Shown piece after piece: positions 55,564-64,000 of a DNA stretch of 64,000 nt. Source of the stretch: Hyposmocoma kahamanoa (Eukaryota > Arthropoda > Insecta > Lepidoptera > Cosmopterigidae). The first letter of the stretch is position 1, and each line of letters starts with the position of its first letter. The stretch is from NCBI RefSeq assembly GCF_003589595.1, contig NW_020653993.1, positions 1,797,761 to 1,861,760 of the forward strand, given 5' to 3'. A program made the position numbers and the translations under genes. Below the pieces are notes generated by a model. The model saw only the letters and a list, made by a program, of their open reading frames with translations, did not search any database and was not told the DNA's origin.

Positions 55564-56015
55564 CCGCTCACGCGATACATGCAGCCGTAGACGCATACCA
55601 CACCTCTCTAGGTGTATACCGGCACCTCTGTGCCGGTGATGATTTCATACCGATTTATCGGATATCGAAGTTATAACAGGTAAAAGAACTAATATTAATT
55701 GCTATTTCGGTAACTACTCTAGCAAACCATAAAGTTTTTAATGCCTGGGTCTGTCATTTAAAAAAGATAAACAACTTCAAAAATACGTCACGACATTCGT
55801 GTGTGTTATAGTTTGGACTGGTGATTTCGGTGTATATTTATTGAAAACATACCGTAAGTAGCGTTTTTTAAGTTTACCCTGAATATAAATGTTTATAAAC
55901 TATACTTTAAGGAGTAATTTCATGGTAAACGTTAGAACCACTCAAACAGAATATTATCATATTTATCCAAGTACACCAAAAATTTCATTAGTGCTTTTTA
56001 AGTGCAGGATATGTA
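55564..56015 (+). mobile_element. 605-bp element T, copy 3, left portion of a longer form
   Basis: The left end CCGCTCACGCGATACATGC and the next ~430 bases match copies 1 and 2. An extra hairpin-like segment (ACCGGCACCTCTGTGCCGGT, about 55618-55638) is present. The match stops at about 56011, and no right inverted repeat was found. Confidence 0.7.
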
Positions 56016-56206
56016 ACGTACTTATATTCTTTTCGCTATATAATCACATCAGACTCTGTTCTTGGGATAAGTCGAGTTCTAAGACCTGCCCCGAGCAGAG
56101 CAGTTGGTCAGCAAGTATTGTGTTACTCTCAATATCAATGTCTGCAGCGACTCAGAGGCGCCTTAAAGACGTTTGTTCACTTTTTCTCTCAAAACTCAAA
56201 CAGTGA
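55889..56206 (+). CDS. Zinc-finger-like frame in T element copy 3
   Basis: A 105-codon frame, probably starting at Met12 (ATG 55922), because that ATG is shared with the two shorter copies. It has the block 'VLFKCRICNVLIFFSLYNHI' followed by 'RLCS'. Cys39, Cys42, His53 and Cys57 form C-x2-C-x10-H-x3-C with the FKC and hydrophobic spacing of a C2H2/C2HC finger. In copies 1 and 2 the frame ends at a stop soon after Cys31 of the shorter product, so only this copy carries the full finger. A Ser-rich segment and a basic C-terminus (RRLKDVCSLFLSKLK) follow. It is possibly the first exon or N-terminal DNA-binding part of the element's transposase. The function is not established and chance is possible. 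Confidence 0.35.
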   Translation: MFINYTLRSNFMVNVRTTQTEYYHIYPSTPKISLVLFKCRICNVLIFFSLYNHIRLCSWDKSSSKTCPEQSSWSASIVLLSISMSAATQRRLKDVCSLFLSKLKQ

Positions 56207-56473
56207 CTACATAAAATAGAGAAATCAATAAAACGTTTCGAGTTGCATTTATAAAAAGAAAACGTTACTTGTAAAAAGGAAACGTTACCTTTGAATTTAT
56301 TTTGAAACTTTTTAAATCCATCTCAACAATCGTGTCGTAAATTTCTTAGTGTCTTGTCCTAGTTTTGTTTACTGGAATGAAAAATTTCAAAGTCATAAAT
56401 TGGTATCGTCTCCAAAGCAATTGCGTTTATTTAGAAATTAATACGAGTATAACTTCTCACATTTCTTTCGGTT
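56207..56473. other. No recognised feature
   Basis: A direct repeat GAAAACGTTAC/GGAAACGTTACC is present at 56257-56290; otherwise nothing. Confidence 0.35.
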
Positions 56474-56845
56474 TTAATCGACTTCAAAAAAGAAGGAGGA
56501 GGTTCTCATTTCGACTATGTTTTTTTTTGTATGTATGTTACGCGATAACTCATTTGTGAACCGATCTTGTTGATTATTTTTTTGTTGAAAAGAGGGTACC
56601 TTAGTATTGGTCCCATATAAATTTATTGAAAATATTCCACCTCTGATGGTCGTATTCCAGAACTCTACTCAATGCCCAAGTCAGGACTTGAGTATTGCAG
56701 TGAGCACTGAAAATCATACACAAGTCCTTGCCATTAGGGTCGTATTTCCAGTGCAATCCTGACTTGAGCATTGAGTAGAGTTCTAGAATACGACCCTAAG
56801 TGTGGTAAACTAGGGGATGAATGATTTTTGAGATCCATTTTTTTT
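56474..56845 (+). mobile_element. Family D element, longest copy
   Basis: The left end AATCGACTTCAAAAAAGAAGG is followed by GGAGGAGGTTCTC, GTTACGCGATAACTC, GGGTACCTTAGTATTGGTCC and, after an inserted MITE (56648-56803), GTGGTAAACTAGGGGATGAA. The right end is eroded. Confidence 0.65.
56648..56803. mobile_element. MITE nested in family D
   Basis: Terminal inverted repeats of about 40 bases: GGTCGTATTCCAGAACTCTA with CTCAATGCCCAAGTCAGGA at left, inverse at right (TCCTGACTTGAGCATTGAG, TAGAGTTCTAGAATACGACC). It separates the CCACCTCT and GTGTGGTAAAC parts of family D. The target duplication is not resolved. Confidence 0.75.
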
Positions 56846-57745
56846 TCTCTACATTGAGATTATTATTTAATAATACTTTACAAGATCGCTAGTGACAACT
56901 GTCAATGTAAATTAATGGTAGGCATACGGTTCACTCGCACATATCACGATGATCTCATAGATGGATTGACTGCCACTTTTATTATTCCCAAAATGGCGCC
57001 CGCTTATTATGCGTGTTTATAAACTTCAGCACGTTCAACTACATACCAATTTTTGTCACGTATGTTTATATCTTTCCCCAACAGCACTAGGAAAACTTGT
57101 GACTAACGAAAACGAAATATAAAAAATCAAATTTACATATATTTAAGCCTCTCGTCGTTCATGCGTTTCATCTATTGATTGGGGAGACTTCCTGAACCGA
57201 AACACGTACAGTTCGCTTATAAAGCTCTAGGCAAAAAGGCCAGATTAATAATGGAATAAATGAAATTTGCAAAATAAAGCGTGCAAGAGAATATTGGATC
57301 CGGTCGTATGATTGTATAATCTACAGCGTATTCAAATACATTTGGCACACGGAGCCAAATACTGATGTAACTCAAAAGTGCGAAATTAAGAAAACACGAT
57401 TTAATAAAAACCGATTGTAACCAATATGTATATAAAGATGAAAGAAGGAAGAAAGGCCTTCGATCAGTTTAGTAAAATTACAGGTGTTTGTTTTTTCATA
57501 TTTAGACAGGCGATGTGTTCTTAGAATCAAAATAGACGCTTCTTTGAATAAAATGGTCTATCTATGGTATTTAAGATACTTTCCTTCCGTGTGGCATAGC
57601 CGTGAGACGCCCTGTATATTTTCTCGTTTATAAATGGATAATTAAACACTATGTATAAGTAAAAATATTCGCAATAAGACCCATTTTTATTTTTCATATG
57701 CAATATGTAGAATACTTTAAAGTAAAGAGATTTTCAACAATTAAT
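56846..57745. other. No recognised feature
   Basis: Nothing recognised. Confidence 0.35.
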
Positions 57746-57753
57746 ACCAGTAA

Positions 57754-58038
57754 CATTGACTTACAAATAAATGGACGACGGGTCTAATACACAAACCACG
57801 AAAAAATGTCCCAATTCAACCTATTTAAACGTAGTGACATGTAAAGGAATATGAAAAAGCTAAAACGTTGAATTTAAACTGTAATGTCATCGCAGTACTG
57901 TCTAATTTTGCTTGCTTCGCTGTCAGTCGAACAAACGAAGACTAAAGCGTGAATGACGCTCTGTATACGATTTTAGCGCCCTATAAGTTCGAACACTTTT
58001 TAGCGCGGACCCGACGTCCATATAATTGTAAGTCAATG
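57754..58038 (-). mobile_element. 8-bp-TSD MITE, long form (M8)
   Basis: 285 bases; the exact duplication ACCAGTAA lies at 57746-57753 and 58039-58046. Confidence 0.85.
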
Positions 58039-58046
58039 ACCAGTAA

Positions 58047-58501
58047 GGATTATTTTAATCGGGATGATTCTTTAACTACGTTTAAAATTCATCAGCTCTT
58101 TTCCCACTCGGTGTAGTTGATAACTATCATAACGACACTGGAAGGGTAAAATGTTCAACGTTCGTTTGGAAAATATTACAAAAAAGATTTTTTTTTTTTT
58201 TTAGAAAACATCACCCTCTAATTTCATTTGTTATATGGTAAAGCTGAAACTTTTTAGTTTTGCATGTTAAAAATAAAATTGGAGTTACGATTTTATTTTT
58301 CTACAAAAAAATGTTTTAAATCGCTCCCCTGCAATACTTTCTAAATGCAAGTTAGACGTTTTACATTACCAGCGTAGGTAAAATTAATATTTATTTTTCG
58401 CTGCGCCATTGTACCATTTCAGTTCCTTCTATAGGTATTTATTTGTAACAGTTAATCGATACTTATACATATTTATTGTATTATACACACTTCTGAACTC
58501 C
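58047..58501. other. AT-rich stretch, nothing recognised
   Basis: No features. Confidence 0.35.
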
Positions 58502-58712
58502 TTTTTTTTAAGATACCGATTCCATGGCAATTAAAGTGCCACTTAGAGGTTTAAATGCAAAGATCTTATGAGCACTATCACTGCGCCCGTCACCCTGAGA
58601 CATAAGTTGACAGTCCCAAGTGCCTGTAATTTCACCAGCACCCTTACCCTTCAAAACCGGTATGCAACAATGCTTACTTTACTGCTTGGCGGCAGAAACA
58701 GGTAAGTTGCTA
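58502..58712 (-). repeat. Family A copy
   Basis: TTTTTTTTAAGATACCGAT at the left, with the CGTCCCGTCAC segment deleted; the body continues to CTTGGCGGCAGAAACAGG. Confidence 0.7.
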
Positions 58713-59124
58713 CTCAAATGTAAAAACAATGTAACACTTCAAAACCCTTGTCGTTAAAATGTTATTATGTTCCAAAAACGTTTCTTACGATCTGGAAAAT
58801 CAAAAATGGCGAATTTATAATAAATTACTATCTGAACAGAATGGTTGCTTGATAAGATACCTTAAATTTCTCCGCCTTTGTCACCACCAGACGACTTTGA
58901 AGTAATCGATCCCCGGTACAACGAGCATCTATAAACAGTGAAATATTTCAAGACTGAGACGGCTGTCTTGGAGAGACAATTCTACTGTGCAGTGGAATGC
59001 TTTCAAAGGCACGGTACTGAGTGTATTTTATATTAGATATTGTTGTATTTTCTTTCCTATGATATTTTTTTAAATAAATAAAAAATGAGAAAAGAGAAGA
59101 AATCCTAGTGAACCAGTTCGTACA

Positions 59125-59336
59125 GGAAAGTAAAGCTACCGTGTCTACTTCTGCTGTCAAGCCTTATTACGAACATTACTGCGTTTCGGTTTTAAAAAGG
59201 TGCCAGCGAAATCACAGGCACGTGGGACTTGACAACTTACATCTAAAGCTGACAAACGCACAGGCTGCGCCTCGTTATGAACAGGCTTATCGCTTACCAC
59301 CAGGCCGCACGACATGATATCATTAAAAAAATATTA
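59125..59336 (+). repeat. Family A with A-rich tail
   Basis: ACCGTGTCTACTTCTGCTGTC to CACCAGGCCGCACGACATGA, then TATCATTAAAAAAATATT. A 69-codon frame across it (59108-59317) is a product of this repeat, not a gene. Confidence 0.65.
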
Positions 59337-60184
59337 AACCGTCTACAACCAACAAAATTTTTACTGCAATCATTAGACTATGTGACAAGTAAACAAGGTA
59401 TATGACCAATCTTACACAACAACATTATTCAATAAATCCGTATGCAGCTTGTGTGACTACACCAATAAATGGTAATTAACGTTGTACAGTAGGTATATCA
59501 ATTTTATTATAGAGTAGCGTGGCGAGAGATACCAGTCGTCATAATTACATACATTATTGAACTTTTTGTATTAACATTCACCGCAGTGAGTATATTTACT
59601 GCCCTTTTATACTTGAATAATTTACTATTACAACGACGGCTTGGCGTTCCAAAATCATTGTGTTTAACCCACGGAAGAAAAAATCAATGGAAGCTCCTTA
59701 AACCTATTTATAATATTAGTTTGTATTTAGAATAATATAATTCTTAATTTGAATTAATGTTCAGTAAAAAAAAACTAATTTACTTTGTGCTTGTCTGGGG
59801 TTGCCAGGTCTCAAAAAGAATAACCGTTTAGCCGAACGTTTGGGTTGGACAACCTTTTTTATGTAGGTATGTCATGAGATGTCATAAAAAGTCATAACCC
59901 AGTTTTAGAACATTGAAATTGTTTAATAATATTTTAAAAATTAAGCAAACTTTTATATATTTTTTTTTATGATTACTATCAGAACCGCCGTCGCCAAAAC
60001 TCCCACATTCATGGTATGAAATTTTAATAATGATTAGTCGAAGTTTCAAATTTAAAAAGAAATTACAAATTCTGAACTGTTGATATAATTTAAACTTAAC
60101 CCTGTCGGCATATCGCTAAAAATTCAATACCATCAATATCCATTATTGCAAGTTACGAAGTTTTGATTTTATATTTAAATTTCA
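59337..60184. other. No recognised feature
   Basis: A weak LTR-like AGAGTAGCGTGGCGAGAGATA occurs at 59511-59531; otherwise AT-rich. Confidence 0.35.
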
Positions 60185-60535
60185 GTAAATGTGTTGCCAT
60201 CTAGCGTTTAATAGCCGAACGACGACGAATTCGAGATATTCACCATATTGCAGCGGTATAAAGTTTACTTTAGTTTCTTGTAACAAAAAAAAGATTACAA
60301 TAAACAGAAAATAGAAAATTTTATTAAATTAAATACAATAAGCGGTAATGATGATAGCATTTTTCGAGGTTTTGCGCGAAACAGTTAACACGACCATAAA
60401 GTCCAAAGCAAAAATGGCGGACTTAGCTCAAGTTTGCGAAACTCCGCGAACTGTTGGCATACGTGTCACGCAAATTTGTCATTTCTGCTGTATTTATTGT
60501 TCTGTGGTTTCAACTCTTTATATACAGGAATAGGG
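60185..60535 (+). repeat. Family X repeat, uninterrupted copy
   Basis: GTGTTGCCATCTAGCG, GAACGACGACGAATTC, CAAAAATGGCGGACTTAGC, AACTCCGCGAACTGTTGG and CTGCTGTATTTATTGTTCTG appear in order. The 61-codon frame at 60348-60533 lies within the repeat. Confidence 0.65.
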
Positions 60536-61047
60536 TCGGGAGCAATTCGTTGGTAGATGGGCGCGCAAAAAAGGTAAGTCCTAGAAACAGGAAAACTTGA
60601 GAGTAATGTTACGTATATTTAGTATAGGCGTACTAAGAATGGATTTTTCGAAGTTTAGTGGCGAGGCGGTTACCACTGCTAATTTTCATAAAATATCTAG
60701 TATGTAAAAGTGGCGCGCGCATAAATATCGTATGTGTAGGGGCCAATACTACGCTATAGTATTGACACCTAGTTGTTTAGATAGGTAGATAAGTTAAGTT
60801 GTAAAAGGTTTATTGGTAAAGATACAAGCTAGTTGAGGCTGTGTATCTCTTACGTTGTAGTTAAGTTGATAATTGTCTAAATTGATTGAATGTTCGTTAA
60901 AGACTAATTTAATTGCCTACTTATGTATGTGCACAAGTAATCAAACAGCCGCGGAAGTAGAATGTAAAGTAAGTGGACATAAAATATGCGGTTGTAAACC
61001 ACACAATATGAAAATTAGCAGTGGCGCGGCTGCAGTGTTTCTATAAG
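60536..61047. other. No clear feature
   Basis: The last ~40 bases (GAAAATTAGCAGTGGCGCGG) resemble 55486-55520. A short inverse TACTACGCTATAGTATTG occurs near 60749; otherwise nothing. Confidence 0.35.
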
Positions 61048-61060
61048 TAACATTTTCTGT

Positions 61061-61272
61061 AGGAAATGAAACTATTTTTCCGGATTTAAATCGCGTATAT
61101 TTGTTTTTTCAAACAAACCGACGGTTCGGGCCCTTTACAGTCAACCGTGACCATGGGACCTGTACAGGGCCCGAAACGTCGGTTTGTTTGAAAAAACAAA
61201 TACACGCGATTTAAATCTGGAAAAATAATTTCATTTCCTATGTGTAACAATCGCGAAAACCTAAGAACTCGA
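61061..61272 (+). repeat. Palindromic element F with 13-bp target duplication
   Basis: Arms 61061-61140 and 61160-61239 are ~80 bases each with only a few mismatches, around a 19-base centre (TCAACCGTGACCATGGGAC). A single-stranded 3' extension (61240-61272) ends AACCTAAGAACTCGA. The exact duplication TAACATTTTCTGT flanks it (61048-61060, 61273-61285). Confidence 0.85.
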
Positions 61273-61439
61273 TAACATTTTCTGTTTCCATCTATAGGTT
61301 TTTATAAGTAACTATATAAGTATCTATAGGTTTTAAAAAGTAAGTTCTATAACATACACACACAACACATGTTAACGCGGTAACAATGTTTGTACGAAAA
61401 ATCGTAATGTTCGAAATTACAAAGATGAGACTTTGCTCA

Positions 61440-61847
61440 GATATTCTTCAAAATATTCTTCAAAATGGTAAAAATATTTAGCCACATTTTTTCATAACTA
61501 CCCTTAAATAGGGGTGAAATGTTGTATTATAATTTATACGGGAACTTTTTAACGCGTACCGCGATTTGCTTCGAACTTGGTTTGGATACTTGAAATATCA
61601 AATAAATAAACACGTCTTTCAGAGTTTTTCAAAACAACGTTTGGGAACGCGTCCTGTGATTTACTTGAAACTTAGTTTGGTTACTTTAAATACAAAATAA
61701 AGAAATGCATGATCTAGGGTTTTTCAAAACAACCCCATATATTTTTTTAACTTTTTCCATAGACGATCGTATTCTAAGACATTTGCAAACTTGAATATAT
61801 AATATTTATTTATTATAAATTTTGACGAAGTCGGGAGCAATAGCTAG
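61440..61847 (+). mobile_element. Candidate Helitron-like remnant
   Basis: Contains a ~95-base direct duplication (61551-61636, 61646-61732: AACGCGT, GATTT-CTT-GAACTT, GTTTTTCAAAACAAC). It ends GACGAAGTCGGGAGCAATAGCTAG followed by T, resembling the hairpin plus CTAG|T 3' end of lepidopteran Helitron-like elements as I recall them. No 5' end was found. Confidence 0.3.
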
Positions 61848-62100
61848 TGAAGAATGTGTTTAAAACATTAATATAATATTAATGTGAAATAAATATTGTA
61901 AGTGATCGATTTTTACTACTGTTTATTCGTAAATAGTAAACCCTGGAACCGTTTCAGCAAGCCTATTTTTATTTTCTGCCGAAATATGTTATAGCTACCT
62001 TATGATTGTTATTTCGATCATCATGTTCTTGCAAACAAACCTATTTACTTTTATTTGAAGCGCAAAACAACCCAGACTAAAACAATTTAGAAAAGACATT
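61848..62100. other. AT-rich spacer
   Basis: Nothing recognised. Confidence 0.35.
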
Positions 62101-62103
62101 TCC

Positions 62104-62150
62104 CATATTGGTTCCGCCGGGATTCGAACCCGAAACATGGGTTGTTACCA
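62104..62150 (-). repeat. tRNA-like SINE fragment
   Basis: Reverse strand has GGTTCGAATCCCGGCGG, a B box in tRNA-like context; the A box is absent, so it is not a tRNA gene. Confidence 0.4.
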
Positions 62151-62465
62151 ATGCAAGTTTTTTCACATCAGCGAATGCTGATTTTTTGACAAAGTTATCA
62201 GAGATTTTTTTATCAAAGTCACATTTTAAAAACAACAGTTGAACTGATGTTTCGGCTTACAGACTGTTTCTGGAAGGTTTGTAATTTATTCCAACATGCC
62301 TACATGCCATGTAATGACTCGAACATCTATATTGGATATCAGCATCGATGAATGCAGATGCTGATATTCGCCACAACCCTGCCCGGGTCTTTCCCATTCA
62401 GCACCCACAATGCAAACCGTTAAGCACGAAGGTCTTCACACAATTATTCTTAAAATATTGTTCAG

Positions 62466-62505
62466 AAAATATGGCCGCTTTACGGTTGTAAAGCGGCCAT
62501 ATTTT
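62466..62505. repeat. Perfect 18-bp hairpin
   Basis: AAAATATGGCCGCTTTAC (62466-62483) pairs exactly with 62488-62505 around GGTT. A second inverted pair, ATATCAGCATC...GATGCTGATAT, lies at about 62335-62367. Confidence 0.85.
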
Positions 62506-62604
62506 AAAATTTACAGTTGATGTCATAATTTCACCTTTTTAACGAAGCCAATTCGAAATCGTGGGTGTAACAATGACACCTACTAAAAAACTGACTAATA
62601 AAGT

Positions 62605-63009
62605 GCATATATCGCACTGCTAATACAATAGTGTTGTAACTCAAAATATGTGAAATTCGAGATTCTACTAATGCTGAACGTAAAATTTGATTCTGTACAC
62701 GTCAATAAAAGCGTCATTAGAATATTGTAAGAAACAATTAAAAGATATCTACCTAACTCAAAATGAGACGAAAGTTTTTGTAAGTCTTTACTCAAATATC
62801 AGTATATTTGGCGAGTAGAAAATTGTTTAGATGTCCGTAATAAACTTTAACCGTGTAGGTTTAAATAAAGGTTTAAAAAAATAAATTGAAATCTAAATAT
62901 AAATTTTAATAATCTTTCGCGGAAAGTGAGTAATTTGTTTTTAATCGCTTCTGAAAAAAATACACATTTTGAGTTAGTACACTATTGTATTAACAGTGCG
63001 ATTATATAC
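62605..63009. mobile_element. MITE with ~43-bp inverted termini
   Basis: Left GCATATATCGCACTGCTAAT ACAATAGTG and right CACTATTGTATTAACAGTGC GATTATATAC are inverted. The interior ~400 bases are AT-rich. The left half recurs at 690-860. The target duplication is not clear. Confidence 0.6.
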
Positions 63010-63185
63010 AGGCGGTTATCAAAACGAAAACATTAAAAGTTCTTTGTATAAAGTTTAAGTCATTTGTTTTGGAAAGCAGAAGTTAAATTTAAAAAAATAA
63101 CACTGTTTTCAGGAGCATCCATCAGGAAAACAATATCAAAACACTTTAAAGACATTTCTCACCCTTTATACCATTTATAGTAAAG

Positions 63186-63413
63186 CATTGACTTACAAAT
63201 AAATGGGCGACGGGTCTAATACAAAAACCACGAAAAAAATGTCCCAAGTCAACCTATTCGAAATTTAAATTGTAATGTCATCGCAGTATCGCGCTGTCAG
63301 TCGAACAAATGAAGACTAAAGCGGATATTGGCGCTCTGTATACGATTTTAGCGCCTTACAAGTGCGGACACTTTTTAGCGCGGACCCGACGTCCATATAA
63401 TTGTAAGTCAATG
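63186..63413 (-). mobile_element. 8-bp-TSD MITE, short form (M8)
   Basis: 228 bases; the exact duplication TAGTAAAG lies at 63178-63185 and 63414-63421. Confidence 0.85.
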
Positions 63414-63689
63414 TAGTAAAGTGAAGTAATCGGAAAAGTAATATTTAATAACACAATAATTGCAATGTTGCTGGACTAAATTGTTATCGTAATTGCACTA
63501 TAACGTACCAAATCGTTTCTTTGTTTTAAGTTTCTTTATTTTAAGTTTCTTCGTAATTTATTTGTCACCTCAGTAAGTTTAATAGTATGTAAGAAGTTGA
63601 GACCTGTTCCAGTGCCGTTTGTATCATATTTAATGTTCTTTTATTAATTAATTTTAAGCATGTCTTATAAATTTAAAATGTAATTCCTG

Positions 63690-63880
63690 TGATTATTGTC
63701 AATTGTCAGCAGCGGATGTCCATGTATGAAGGTGGAACCTGAAAAGCAGCAGTGGTGCTGAGGTTCCATCCTTTTCATTGGCACTAGAGTCCCCATTTCC
63801 GAAACTCTTTACTGTTAACCATTTTATTGTAAATGTGCTTATGAATAAATGTGTTATTATTATTATTTTTGTGAATTTGA
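63690..63880 (+). repeat. Possible LINE or gene 3' UTR
   Basis: An imperfect hairpin GGTGGAACCTG...GCAGCAGTGGTGCTGAGGTTCC precedes a GAATAAATGTG site (63842) and a TTATTATTATT tail. Confidence 0.3.
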
Positions 63881-63916
63881 AAAAATAAATTTGAAAACAA
63901 TGTTATCTTTCTTATT

Positions 63917-64000
63917 TAATAAAAAACCGATCTCAAAAGTTTGCGTATCGACTTTTCTATTGGAATTCCATCTATTTGCCAAGTTTTATAGGAATAGGTT
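63917..64000 (-). repeat. Family D right end, cut by window edge
   Basis: Reverse strand ends CTTTTGAGATCGGTTTTTTA and carries AAACTTGGCAAATAGATGGAATTCC, the family D 3' part. Confidence 0.6.

Noticed and set aside
59108..59317. 69-codon frame as a gene
   Set aside because: It is a translation of a family A copy.
59505..59540. Another LTR copy (AGTAGCGTGGCGAGAGATA)
   Set aside because: The match is only about 20 bases with mismatches and nothing else of the LTR is present.
27817..61272. Hammerhead-ribozyme-like core CTGTAAAGGGCCCGAAACG in family F
   Set aside because: The canonical core needs CTGANGA; here both key positions are changed (A6 to T, G8 to A) in all copies. GGGCCC is too short to form stem II with a loop. 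It is more likely part of the palindrome.

Overview
The window looks like intergenic or large-intron DNA from an insect, most likely a moth or butterfly (Lepidoptera). It is AT-rich and densely packed with short retroposons, MITEs and dead retroelements. No host protein-coding gene could be identified. The Lepidoptera call rests on my recollection of several families as typical of lepidopteran genomes: the tRNA-headed SINEs, the 'CCGACTTCAAAA' element, and the LINE tails ending in TTCTA or TTA repeats. No database search was possible.

Layout. 0-5.3 kb: a relict errantivirus-type env fused to a 5S rRNA fragment (1960-2943), a TTAA-flanked MITE (3501-3640) and a LINE ORF2 C-terminus (4021-4600). 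6-13 kb: an old duplicated repeat, SINEs, LINE tails and microsatellites. 14-24 kb: two copies of a MITE family with 8-bp target duplications, a LINE ORF2 end (20660-21021) and the first full copy of a ~605-bp inverted-repeat element (23359-23964). 24-34 kb: SINE and LINE debris, a tandem hairpin array running into a palindrome (27342-28010), and long AT-rich stretches without features. 34-38 kb: a TG microsatellite with a 10-N gap, then a decayed minus-strand LTR retrotransposon (gag and protease remnants, no reverse transcriptase seen) that carries a SINE and palindromic fragments. 39-51 kb: more MITEs, an inverted pair of tRNA-like SINEs, LINE fragments and a mariner transposase relic. 52-64 kb: two more copies of the 605-bp element, one with a zinc-finger-like reading frame; a palindromic retroposon with a 13-bp target duplication (61048-61285); two more 8-bp-TSD MITEs; and a candidate Helitron-like end.

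Because the window is transposon debris, the parts do not form a pathway. Their relations are those of insertion history: nested insertions, size subfamilies made by deletion, and elements sharing termini. One unnamed A-tailed retroposon family (here 'family A') is present in about 20 copies. Other family names used here (B, C, D, F, G, M8, R, T, X) are local labels only. The most interesting items are the palindromic family F (27.3-28.0 kb and 61.0-61.3 kb), the longer T-element copy with its CxxC...HxxxC frame, and the 5S/env chimera.
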